Below, in pieces: positions 37,910 to 50,294 of a DNA stretch of 64,000 nt. The notes under the pieces were generated by a model. The model saw nothing but the letters and a program-made list of their open reading frames with translations. It was not told where the DNA came from and ran no database searches. Position 1 is the first letter of the stretch; the number at the start of each line of letters is the position of its first letter. The position numbers were made by a program, and so were the translations under genes. Source of the DNA: Ifrita kowaldi (taxonomy: Eukaryota > Chordata > Aves > Passeriformes > Cinclosomatidae). The stretch spans positions 248,001-312,000 of the forward strand of contig VZRS01001723.1 of the NCBI GenBank assembly GCA_013398055.1, read 5' to 3'.

Positions 37910-40900
37910 TCATCATTATCCTCCCAAGCTGAAATAAAAAATGGTTGGGAACTTGCTATATAGGTTGCAGATTTGGTGTACCCATACCACCTGACACTGG
38001 GTTGCAGTAGAATGGATAGACCTAATTTAGGAGGAAATAAATTAAAGAATTGGCATCTGTTGCTTCCATGAACACTAGGAGTCTTATGACTAAGATGTTC
38101 AGAAATGGAAGTAAAGCCTGAAGGGGCACCCTATTTGTTCCTGCGTCACCAACAGGGAAATCAGTGCTGTGCACTTTTTAGGGCATAGTAAGCTCCCCGG
38201 TGCTGGGCACTGGAAAAACTGATAGACCCTTTTATCTGTGTTCACAGGCATGAGTAAACATGTTCAAATATGTTCCCAGAGGAGTTTCTGGGAGCTTGGA
38301 ATGGACTTAATCTAAAAGTCCTTACTTAGGCTCTCTTTTCAAATTGCAGCAGGTTTTTTTTCCATGCTTGCTACAAATAGCTGGTTACCAAATTGCTTTA
38401 AAGTTAGGGTAGATCAGAAAAATCTCCTAAGAATGTCTTTGTCAACAAACCAGTCTTGTGTACATGCTGAGCCACATGTGCTGCCTTTCTCACGTTTGTA
38501 CTTGCTTTGTATTCCAGTTAAACTCCCAGAGCCAGGATTGCCCAGGTGTAATTGAGGGCAGGCAGGATTTGGTCAGGGGAATCTTGCTGCTGCCACCTCT
38601 GCGGCAGGAGCCAGAGAGAGCACGACTTGACTTTCATAGGCCTGAGGTTGAGTTTGCAGAAAGATGAGCAAATTTGCTCTGGAAATGCCAGTCCGACTAG
38701 AACAGAACTGTGTTTTAATTTGGTGAAATGGCTAGTTATGACTAGCCTGGGTCTGACAGTGTCTAAAGGCAGCATCTCCTTGCAGTAGCTGTTGCCATTA
38801 GAAAAGTGTGTCGTGTGCCAAGGCCAGCAACGTTGCTGTGTGATGCTAACTGTGGGGGTGCTTCCTTTCAGCATTGGTTTGGGCCTTGCTGAAACCATTT
38901 CAGGGTAGTAAGGCGTCTTTAGCAAAACAAGTTTTGTTTTGCGTCTCTCCCCTCTGATAATTTGTCACATCAGTTTATTAATATCTTTCAGAAGAAGAGA
39001 ATGCAATAACATATTACGTGGAATGGAGGTAATTCTGCTGTCTTTGGGGAAATGCTTTGCATGTGTGTGGGAGTATAGATTTCGTTTATGTATTTCACGT
39101 TCCCAAATCCAAGGCTGCCTTATCAGATGAGGTTCTGCCAGGCTCGTGGGGCGGCATGTGAACTCTCTATCTGAAAATAGACGCATTTGGTTCTGAACTG
39201 TAGTTCTCATCTAGTCTTTTAATTAAGTGTCTTTACACATCAAGAAGCATCCAGGCTTATGTTGTGAAGCTCTTACCTGCCTGATTATATTCCAGTTTGA
39301 TTTCTGTAAAATCTACTTTTAAAAAAATCAATTGGATGTAAAATTATGTAGGTAATACAGACATGATTTCGCTTGTCATGAGCTCTGATTCGAGATTGAT
39401 GGGTGGTCATTTTACAGTGCTTTCCAGATACGGTGGCAAAAGATATATTTATCTTCTGAACTGCTATTTTAAACATCACAGCTACAAATGAGAGTGACAG
39501 TAGCTTGTAGTTTAGGTTACTTGGTACATCCCAGCTTATTATAAAACAAGCACGTAGTCTGAAGTTAAGCACTGCTCTGGCTTTTTAGCTCAGACAAAGA
39601 AGCCCATGCTGGTGTATAAAACTAGGCGATCCTGTCTTAACTTGTCTAAATAATTATTAGCCCTGTTTTGGTCTTTATATAAGCTTTTCTTCTCAATTAG
39701 CAGAATATAAGTTTATTTTCAAAAATTCTGTGTTTTCTCTCTGGTGTTTTTTACTTTCACTAAGATGATCTCATTTGATCAACAGAAATGTAGCTACGGA
39801 GAAGGGAAGGAAGGAGAAAATGTAAACGGCATGTTCATTTGAATGTCACCCCAACATGGTGAAATGAAAGATTGGTTGAGTTTACAGCCAGGAGGGAGTT
39901 TCTTTGCTGTACTAGTTCATATTTCTCTCAGGTAATGTGAAGGGTTGCTGTGTAACTAGTCAGGAGCCAGTGAGTTGCCAAATGATGCTCAAGCAGCACC
40001 TATGTACTATAATGCTTCTCTGTGGCAGCCTCCTCCTTCTCCCCAGCGTGGCAGTTGCTGGTAGGTCTCTCTGGTGCATTACTGCTGAAGGAAAAGTTTG
40101 CTAAATAGCCTTGGTCCAGCTGTGGGCAGCTCAGGCTCCTGGTTTAGGGTAGGAGGAGTTAGTCTGGGCTGAACTGTAGTCCTGAGTAGGTATCTACCGT
40201 GTATTTGCCTAAACAGACGGCTGGCATCTGCATGAGTGGACCACTTCAATACTTTAAAAAGGCAGAAATAGTAAATAAGCAATGTATAAGCTTTGTTCTA
40301 GCTCTCCCAAAGAGATTGATTAGAGGTTAAATGACACTTAGCATTGTTTGGGCTAACATCACCTGGAGTCTTTGGTGTTGGAGGCAGCAGACAGAAGAGC
40401 AGGCAATGTAGCCACCATCAGCTTTGCCCACAGGAGCGTTCAAAGAGCAAGATGGAGAAAATAACTCATTCAAAGGCATCCAATCATTTATCTGTGTGGA
40501 CTGGGATGTGTGAGGATGTCCTGCTGTATGCTCAGCAGCCTGCAGGTTTTTCACTGTAGAGCAAAAAGCACAGCAGCAGCTCCAGGAATTACCACTTGAG
40601 AAGTTGGTTCTCCTCACTGCTCCTTGAAGGATTGTCTCTAGGAGAGGGAGGATTTAGGACAAAAGATTTATCTGAGATATTAAGCTGTATCACTGAAAAA
40701 TGGGCAGGAAAACACCTCAGCAAGCTGTGTGAGGAACTCAAAGGCCATTTAGCTGGAGAGAAGCTGCAGGGTATTCTGAGCATGGAGCACAGAGGAGCTG
40801 AAGAAATACAGTGCATTAGACTTTAATGAGCATTACACAAGATCTTCCTAAAGTATTGATTAGCTAGACATCAGGGACTTTTGAACCGTAAATGCCTGCA

Positions 40901-41660
40901 AAAGCATACAGGGTTTAAAAGACTCATCACTACTCCAAAGAATAAGAATCAGGTTCTGGGTAAAAGGACTGAATACGGCAAAGGCTTTGGTACAGCTATT
41001 TTGGGCTACAAAGAGCCTTTGAGTGCTCAACAATAGCATTGGTGTTCGGAGCCCAAGAAGAAAAAAGAACAGACAAGCCATATATTGTGAAAGTCATCTA
41101 CATGGCATTTAAGCTTGGCTGGGAGAGAATGAAAAGATGCAGATAAAACATGGTGCTGCATAAAAAAGGCTTTCTCTCATTTACATCCTCACCTCCTATT
41201 TGGAGAGACTTTTTAGAAGCTAGGGCTATGAGAAGGAAAAGACACAATTAACAATATGTATGTCTAGCGTTTTCAGACCTCAGTACTTCATGTTCTTGGG
41301 GCTGTGATCATTTTCATAGTCTGGTAGTACTTTACAGTGGTGAAAATGTGCTCAACTCTTCACCCAAAATGACAGCCCTGAGTATCCTTAGAAACAATAG
41401 GTCCTGCAAATCAAGGGTGCTTGAGTGCGCTGAGGACTAGGTGTGCCAGGAGGTTAAGGTATCCCCACAGAACAGACAATAGGAGAAAGCAGTTGTCAAA
41501 ATTATAGACTTGGTATCCTTGGTATTTGATGTGTTCCAGCCACTAACTGGTTTGGGTTGTTTTCTTTCCCAAAAACTTGTAAAAACAATGGAGGTATAAT
41601 CAGATAATTTAAAGTTAGTTATGAATGTTGTTACTTTGAAATTCATATAAATATCTGTCT

Positions 41661-41694
41661 AGATCTAGATATATATTAAATATATATAGATATA
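41661..41694. repeat. AT-rich palindrome
   Basis: AGATCTAGATATATATTAAA followed by TATATATAGATATA is largely self-complementary and centred near 41677. It is low-complexity DNA, with no function inferred. Confidence 0.6.
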
Positions 41695-44600
41695 CGACAC
41701 AACAAGAAGTAGAAAAAATTTACAGTGGATGTGAAAGAACAGATTAAGAAGTCTGATTAAGTCTGTGATGACTTGGCCAAAGAAGATGAGCATCCAAGAT
41801 AGATTAATATTATTTAAATTTCCAAACACTATAATGAACCAGTCTTTTTCACTTCAAATATTCACATGACACCTGTTCCATATAGAGATGCTCAAAGAGA
41901 TGGAATAAGACTGAAGTTGAAAGGAAAACATTCTAGAATTAGATATTCTCTTCATATGGAGAAAGAAAAAGAAAAAAAGATATTAAATCAACTATACTAA
42001 AGGCAACAATAAAACTGAAGAAAATTAAGTCAAATAAGCAGAAGGTGAACCTGTATCTGACAGGGTGGACATGTACAGTGAAACTCTGCAAGCCTTGCAG
42101 AACATCCTTACTTTAACAAAGAGATGCTGGTGCAGATACAATGACTTGGGATTGGTCCAGTACTGGCAGAAATGATGCTGGGACAAAGTGTGCTTGAAGC
42201 ACAGTTTGCATAATTACTATCATTTTGATCTTTATATAAGCAACAACTTGCCATTTAGTGCAAATCTTGTGGTTATGTTTACTACTTTTATACACTTAGG
42301 AAAATACTGCTACTTAGATCTGGCTGATGTGCTATTTCACCACTGGTTAATTTACCCAACATGGATATGTGTCTGATTAAAATGTAATATTTTTCCAAAT
42401 ACCTGCTAAGGTATTACGAGAAGAGACATAATTTTGGTTAATTGCAAACTAAGCAAAAGCAATTAAAGGGGTTTTTTTCGTAATTCTGTCTCCTCAGCAC
42501 TTCACTGAATATTCAGGGATTTATCTTTGGATAGTTTATTCACCTGTGAGAAACTGCACTGAGGGAGAATCAATGGCTAGCCCAGCAAAGAATTAGCAAA
42601 ACATATCCATGCCTCCATGTGGACACACAAAGGGCATGAGAAGGGCATGCAAATATCCTTTCTCAGGTGTGGTTTGCTAAGGAGAGCGAAAGAAAGACAG
42701 TGCTGCTAATGCTGGCGTACATTTGCAGTTAACAGCTTTCACAGCTAACGTACATCCTTATCTTTCTGTGACATTTAATCACCTGCAGAAAGCACTTTTT
42801 CACTTGTATATTCTAACATGAATGTTATTCTTTAATTGTAAACAAGCAGAAGTCAATTACCAGCAGTAGAGAAAGTCACTGCAGCAAACAAAAAAGAGAC
42901 TATATAGTCAAAAGATTTCACTTAACGACCATTGCTCATTTTTGTACCAGACTTCCTACATTTCAGCGTGCTCACTTTCTCCTGGGAGCTTTTGAATCCA
43001 TTGTCAGTCTGTAAAATTAGAAAGAAGAGTGAGTTAAAACCTGTGTAGAGACTAGAATTTTCCTATTACAAATCATCTCTGCCTCAGTAGACTATCTGCA
43101 TATCTATCCATTGCCAGCTGTTCTGAAACCTTTTCATCCTGTCACAATTTTCTTCTCATACTACTTTAGTGCATTTAGCAACTGGGAAGTTTGGCTGGGT
43201 AGTGCTACATAAGTGAAAGTAAATTCTCACAAGAGATGGACAAAAGGTGAGGCAGGCAAAGTACGACAAGTCTGAGATGTATGTAAAGTTGATGTGCAGA
43301 GTCAATTCCTACCTAAATAAACAAATGGCTGAGTAGAGATAGTGAACAGGGCATTTTAGCAGATGATTACAGTATTATAATATTCAAAGAATAAAGGCTT
43401 TATTACTCTGTTACTCTTCTGTACATTCAAGTCTGTCACATTGCACTTAAATGAGCTGGTACTTGGGAAGATTTATGCATAGGAATTATGTCAGTTGTTA
43501 AAGGCCAGATCCTGCAACAGGCTCCACAGTGGGGCCTGTGGTTTGTTAGAACGGGGCAAAGCCTTTCCTTTGGACATGTAAAGTGTTTTATGCAAAGGCA
43601 TGATGGAGCAGCTCAGCAATCCTTTTCCATTAAGTACAGGACTGGATTAGTTGTAGCATGTGACAGAATGTAGCAACAGGTAAAAGTCTGAGGAGGTGGG
43701 AAATTAAAGCATCAGATCTTTACTGGAGTCTGTTTATAAGGATGATTTCTAAGCAGGAACCTGGTAGTCCAGAACACTAAACATTTCAGTAATCCATACT
43801 GCTGGGACTTGTGCTGCTGCTATTGCAGCAAGGATTAGACTATCACAATAGGATGATGAATGAATAAATAGATGGATATATCCTGTTAGTGCTGCATCTC
43901 AGGGGAGAGGAACAGTGAGGTGGTGAGGTATTGATTCAATTATTTCCCTAATTAAACAAAAAATATTGCAGATAATTAAAGGCAAAGAAAGAGGTAGCAG
44001 AAGTGCCCTCTGTGGAAAATGCACGATACAGTTGTTAAAGGTACCAAGGACATGGCATTCATTCAGTCTCATCTGTGCCCTGTTCATATGGGGGGCAGGG
44101 TAGGGGTGAAGGTATTTAGATTGCTTTTGGTTCACTACAAAGTAATGATGGATTTACAGAAGGAATTTTCAGAAGTTTTTGTGGCCAGGGTTGCTAAGCA
44201 GAAATATCACCATGACACAGAACTTTCTGTGACTCCATATTTAATTTGGATAGTAGTTCTTTCAGATATTTTCTGAGCATGTATCAGGGCTTGATTTAGC
44301 AGAAATACCACTCCTTCATTTAAGCTGTCTTGTTTCTTAAATGTGTATTTTAATTTGATAGGGTCTTTGAAATGGTAGTATTTCTTACATGATAAGGCAA
44401 TTAATGGTCCAGTTTATTTGATTTTATGTGAATAAATAGTGTCAACATGGTAACAAAATTCTGTTGCTCAGCATTGGCATGGAGTTTGTAATATTTGAAT
44501 TGTGCAGATGTTCTAACTTAGAAACAAACAGTCCTATCTCAGAGGCCCTGCTCTGTACATACCAAGTACTTCAAGATAACTCTTGAATGGGGTTTAAACA

Positions 44601-45522
44601 TGTTTTCAGGAAGTCTCCTGTGACATCACTTAGAAGCCTCGCCCCCGTTCACAATCAGATCTGCTGCTGCCTTGGTCTGTTGCACGGGTAAAAGCTGTAT
44701 TGGGCAGCGTGCACAGCACAAATGGTCTGTGGGTGTGCAAAAGGAGGAGACATTTTCTGCTCATTTTCAATTCTCACCTGCCTGGGCACGCTCAAGGTGT
44801 TGTTTTTGTCTGCAGGTGTGTGTTTTCTGTGCCGCTGGCATAGAGCTCTGCCACAACCTGCCTGATTTGTCTGAGGAGACAGTACTTATTTTCTTATCGA
44901 AAGATAATTCATGAGTATTATTAAGACAATGGATTTGACTTTTCAATGAGTTTATGTCTTTAAAAATAGTTTTCAGAGAATGAGTCAGCCATATGTTAAA
45001 TCAAATTTAACATCCATTATGAAACACTGAATCATACTTTATATCTCTGTAATGATAATAAATGATCATCTCTCCCATGTTCCCCTCATTTGTACTACTG
45101 CTCATCAATCTTGCTAATATCACAAAGATTTATTAAATGAATAATCTTCAAAGTATAGCTGTTTTAATATTAATAGCCCCATTTTATGTTGTTTCTCTTA
45201 CGATAATTCCATTTGTGTTTAAGCATGCTGACTTTAAAAGTAATAATCCTTTTTACAGTGAAATTTAATGAATAGAAAACCAGTAAATCAATAATAAAGT
45301 CCTTCTTAATGAGATTTTGTAATTATACCAATACATTACGAAATACAGAAAACTTCTGAATGCCCTTCACATGTAGGAGAATCACAGAATTAACAAACTA
45401 TACAATGAAAGCTGAGGTAGTACTTAAATGGAAGAGATGTTGAGATACCATTGTGAATGCATGCAGGTGAATAATATATTTAGTCCATGTTTAAAAGTAT
45501 CCCAAGGTTGTAGTGTTATGCT

Positions 45523-45547
45523 CAGTGAGTTATGACTCAACTCACTG
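45523..45547. other. Perfect 9-bp inverted repeat
   Basis: CAGTGAGTT (45523-45531), loop ATGACTC, then AACTCACTG (45539-45547). It is isolated in AT-rich DNA. The stem is too short for a microRNA precursor. Confidence 0.65.
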
Positions 45548-48161
45548 CAATGTGAAATCTCTTGTTAAAGATACATTCTGGATGATTTGGCTGTCATGAT
45601 TCTGTTAACACACAAGTCCTGGCGGTAGTCATAGTTGGCCTGTCTTAATTTTTGTTCTCCAAGATTCTTTGGTGTCAGTTGTATTTCCAGACTGGAGGGA
45701 GAGATCACTGCAGCCCTCTGCTAATACAGAAAATTATCTGCTCTGTACTTTAACCCCACAACTGAGTAAAACGTGTAAATCATCTTGTTAGTAAAGTTTC
45801 TCAGATTAAAGAAATGCTCTGTTTTATGTCAAAGCGGTGAAATTTTCATTTTTTAAAAATTATTCTGGTTCAAAACTAGAGAGTTGGGAAGAGAGTTGGG
45901 ATTTACACGGGTGAATTGGGTGGTGTCTAGGAGAATTGAGAAAGCCTGGCTGGTCTCGAATATTTTCCTTTTGGTAAAATAAATAGGCTTGAGCAAATGA
46001 AGAGTGGGTCTGTTGGCTGAATTTGACAGGAGAATCCCTGGGCTCTGGGCGGGTGTGAAGGCAAATCTGCTTTTTCCTGGGGTAGGGGAAATCAATGTTC
46101 TGATGTGTAGAGCACCACACAGTGCTCAACAAGTCCTGAACCTCTCTCTGCCCTGTCATTAATAACCAAATAACATCCAGAGGGGCCAGATCTATTTCTT
46201 GGGCTTGCTGCTGGTGCAGGTATGGAGAACTATTATTAGAGGTGGGGTTGGGAGACAAGAACTGCAGTTTGCTGCCTTTGCCTGAGGTTCTTGTTAAGCT
46301 CTCAGCATGGGTGCAGTGGGTTGTGCTCACTGACAGCTACTTATCCCTCCAGCTTCAATATTTTTGCTGTGTTGCAGTTTGTGAAGTGCCTGGTCTGGAA
46401 GGCATGTGAACAATGTGTTTCGATAATCCAGCTGAGATGTAATGAAAGCATGAATGACAGCCTAGCACCCTCCTGAGACAGCCTTGGTTGTGGCTTTACT
46501 TACTGTGCTCTGCAGATGTAGAAGTTTTTGTTATGTAGCTAAACTGATAATCAAAAGCTGGGCTGATATCAAAGATGACCTCCAGGTCAGGAACCTTCAA
46601 ACCAGACACTCTAAAACTTCCTTGAAAAGGAGCTGCAAAGGATGAAGTGAAATTCAAAAGGTATCAGGCACCAGCCAAAATAAGCTCAACATTTTTTAAA
46701 ACTAATTGCAGGGCATGTTTTTCTGATACCCACAGCTAAACGTCATTTAGGTGTCTCATCAAACAGGAAATTACTTCCTTTGGGTCACCTGTTGCAGGAA
46801 AATTAACCCGGCCTTATCAGTGTAACAATAGTTTCAAATTATACCTCTCAGTCACAGTTCCTAATAAAACCCTAGGAACACACAGGAGACACATGTGGAT
46901 TTCAACCTGAGAGTCTCCATAGCACATTTCTGGAGAGACAAAAAAAATTTAAAAATCTTATTCTGTCTATGTCAGTGAAGACCCCAGGAAGGCAGCTTGG
47001 AACGGGACAGTGCTCTAGTGCATGGAGTTAGAAAGGAGTGTTCCAGTTAATAAACCAGGCAGGGGACTTGAGGCTGAGGATCAATTCCCTGATCTGTTAT
47101 AGACTACATGTGTCTTAAAGCCTGTGCCATGATTTACTTTTGCTGTGCCTTTTCAGGTCAGATTTTAATGAGCAGGCAACACTAAGTACAGTGTAGCTTT
47201 TATCAGAGCTGATGTCTTTCACATATTCTATTGCACAAGTGATAAAATAATTCCTCTCTGTGTTAGTCTTGTTGTTTTAACCTCATGTACTTTCCAGATA
47301 AAAATGTCCTCATAAAGGTAGGTATTTTTCCCTATAAAAGGTTTATACCTTAGTTCTATTGTAATTTTACTCTAAATTTTAACTGACAAACTGAATTCCT
47401 GAGAACTGGGATGATGAGATTACGGTATCATAACAGTAAATGCTATGTTGTTTTTTTTTTTCTTAATGTAAAATCTAACAGAGCATTTTGTGTATAACTG
47501 ACCTTAAAGAAACATAGCTAACAATTACTCCCAGTTTCAAAAGCTGAAAAGTTGCTTCCTTCACACTAAAACGAATTTAGCAGCACATAAGCTCCCTTGA
47601 GCTGCTGCACTCAAGCGTCACAGCTCCTCACTTTGCCTTTCTACTAGTCTCCCAAGCTTCTCTAACTTCTTGAAATCAGACATTTTAGATAACTTGGGCC
47701 TCTAGGGCTCTCACATTTTAAGAAATAATCTTCCCCTTCTGGACCTCAGAACTACCTACTAGAAATCTTATCATCCATTTAGTTCAGCATATATTAAAAT
47801 TTGGCAATTAATTATCTGCAGTTCTAATCCAGTGAGTCTGTGCAATTAACATCTGGGATTCAGCACATCCTTTTGGTGCCTTTTTAATTTTAGGACTTGG
47901 AGACAGTAGAGCTCCTGTAGGAAAGCTGAAATAAGTGAAAGTAACCTATACCTGGAATTTTTAATCCTATCTTAGAACCCATCCTGTTACTCACTGGCTC
48001 TCTAGTACCTTGTTACTTCTGAGAAGTTCCTTTAACATGTGACAGCAAACTTGTGTGACCTGAAATGGTCTAATGTATACAGAGTGTGTGGAAATGGGGA
48101 TTACTCTGTTCTGCCTTCCATAGCCAGCAGGTGACATTAGCTTTTCTGTCCTTTTCTAAAA

Positions 48162-48290
48162 TAGAATCACAGAATCGTAGAATGGTTTGCGTTGGAAGGG
48201 GCCTTAAAGACCTTGTTACAATCCTCTGCCGTGGCCCAGGACACCTTCCACTAGACCAGGTTGCTCAGAGCTCCATCCAGCCTGGCCTAA
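48162..48290 (-). mobile_element. CR1 LINE 3' end
   Basis: TAGAATCACAGAATCGTAGA is followed by the antisense CR1 3' sequence GGTTTGCGTTGGAAGGGGCC, then the CCACTAGACCAGGTTGCTCA and CCATCCAGCCTGGCC segments. The terminal octamer repeat is intact on the left. The element is truncated after about 130 bases, a usual CR1 length. Confidence 0.9.
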
Positions 48291-48450
48291 TCTGAATGCT
48301 CTTTGTGTTCCTGGTATGACAGATTCAATTAATAAACAAACTTATCCTGAACACCTATTACAGGATGTTATAAAGGTGGGAAAAAATCCTGACTACTAAT
48401 GTTAGTAAAAGTTTCTTCAACCCTGCCCATGGAGCTCAGTTACACATTCA

Positions 48451-48505
48451 TAGAATCACAGAAAGTCTTGGGCTGCAAGAGACCTTAAAGATCATCTAGT
48501 TTCAT
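48451..48505 (-). mobile_element. Short CR1 LINE 3' tail
   Basis: TAGAATCACAGAAAGTCTTG then GGCTGCAAGAGACCTTAAAG and ATCATCTAGTTT match the antisense CR1 3' end. It is more diverged than its neighbour 160 bases to the left, so the two are probably separate insertions. Confidence 0.8.
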
Positions 48506-50279
48506 TTAGCAATCAGGGCATTTTCTATTAAACAGAAAGACAAAAGAGTAGAAACACAAATTAAAATTCTACATGTGAGTAGTGCTTCATTCTGAAGAAC
48601 AAGGGGACTTAATTTCTAGTTAACAACAGTGGAAAATGCATCTAATTACTTGTTTCACAATAGAAAATGGTAGATAGCTCCCTTCCTGGAAGGACTGTTC
48701 TAGAAATGACTGTAAGTTTCTGAGCAGGCAAGCGCTCAACCATACCTTATTCTCAAGCAGAGCATCATCCTGTCTCTTCGCATCTTTTGTAGGCAAAAGC
48801 ACTGCTCAGGACACAGTCCTATTTTTGCATTATCAAAGAAAATGCATCAAAGCAAAAATGGACATTTGCCTTTCATTCTCTGGGTGTCTAGATGCAAATT
48901 GCACCTGTTACTAAAAATCCTGCTGACAAATCCTGCTTAAAATCCTGCCCACAATTCATAAATCCCGTATTATTCAGCTGTTGAGAAATGCAGTGACAAC
49001 AAAGTGTCATTTACAAAATGATGCAGCAATGTCCTGGTAGAAGCCATCACCAGTGATGACTCAGGTTTCTTGGGGTAAGGTCCTTTAGCAACTTACTTAA
49101 TTTATCAGTATATTGTGCTTTTTTTTGGAAAAGACATTCAATTTCAATTATGTATTTGTAGTGAAGCAAAAATTATTTTAGGGGATAAAAAACTCACTTT
49201 TTTCTTTCGTCTTATCTATATCTCTCTTGCATTGTTACACCCTGCATCTGTTTTTCTGAAGGATTTAGCATTTAGGATGGACTTGAGGTAGATTATCTGT
49301 GAGGGTGAGAATTGGCAGGTTTCTGTGTTTCAGTACCGTTTCTTTCTCTTGCCTGAAATATTCCTGAGCACTGTTGGAAGACCTTGTCAGAATATGTAAA
49401 GGCATAACTTAATCAGCCTTCACATCGTATGTGGATGTGCCACAGAAGGAAATATAAAAAAGCTAGAATAGTGTAACTTCTTACAGACATTCAGTGATTT
49501 ACAGGATTGTATCTAGAAGCTAGAATATCATGTAGAAGGTGTGGATTAAATATTTAAGAGCTAAGAGACAAAATGTATCTTTAGTCTCTCTGCTTGGCTG
49601 CAGGCGTATGGGTAACACAAAGGAAGATGAACTCCAGTGTTTTTAACTGAGGTTTTATTGTGGGGTGTTGGCTGTGAGTCATCTACACGGGCAAAAAGCC
49701 TGAGCTTCCCTCAGCCAGTGTGGAAGGCAGCAGGCTGGGGGCTGGCTGAGCTCAGTGCCCGCCCTACAGACCCCAGCTGGGCTTTGGGCTCCATGTTTGG
49801 GCTCAGAGCCAAACACAGCTGTGGGCTGGGAAGGGGCTGCTGCAGTGACCCTGTGGAAAAGAGATAACAGACAGGCACCAGCCTCTCGAGGCACCTACCC
49901 GTGCGGTCAATTTGTAATTCTTGAGCAGAACCCTCGAGATAAGAGAGAACATGAAGTATATTGAAGTTATTTGGGGCTCAAGTAGAGCAATGTCTTGTCT
50001 TGGTCACAGAAAGTTCTTAGCTCGAACACACAAAGATTTCTTTGGAAAAGGGGAGCTTCCCTTAAGCTGTTATGAAATGGGCTTAGTAATGGGAATGACA
50101 ACATTCAGGTTCTAGGAAGCATGGGTTTGCCTTTGAAAATTGTAAAACTGACTTAATAAAGAGATTCAGAGGAAAGTGAAGGACTAACCTTGGACTTACT
50201 ATTGTTTGTGTTTTAGTTTCTGAACATTTTGGGTGCATTGAGATACATTTTCAGGCTTTTCTTATCAATCAGGAAGATT

Positions 50280-50294
50280 AAAAAAAAAAAAAAA
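50280..50294. repeat. A15 homopolymer
   Basis: A run of fifteen A without an adjacent element body. Treated as simple sequence. Confidence 0.8.

Larger units (their letters stand above)
36232..48161. other. Unique AT-rich non-coding DNA
   Basis: No gene, RNA gene or clear transposon is seen in about 12 kb. Local structure includes two adjacent hairpins at 37842-37909, an AT palindrome at 41661-41694 and a perfect 9-bp hairpin at 45523-45547. The segments 37540-37800 and 45000-45350 are AT-rich, repeat-free and carry TAAT-type motifs. They could be conserved regulatory elements, but that cannot be tested here. Confidence 0.55.

Noticed and set aside
45379..45391. GAATCACAGAATT resembling a CR1 terminal repeat
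   Set aside because: Only about a dozen bases match and no CR1 body follows, so it is likely chance.
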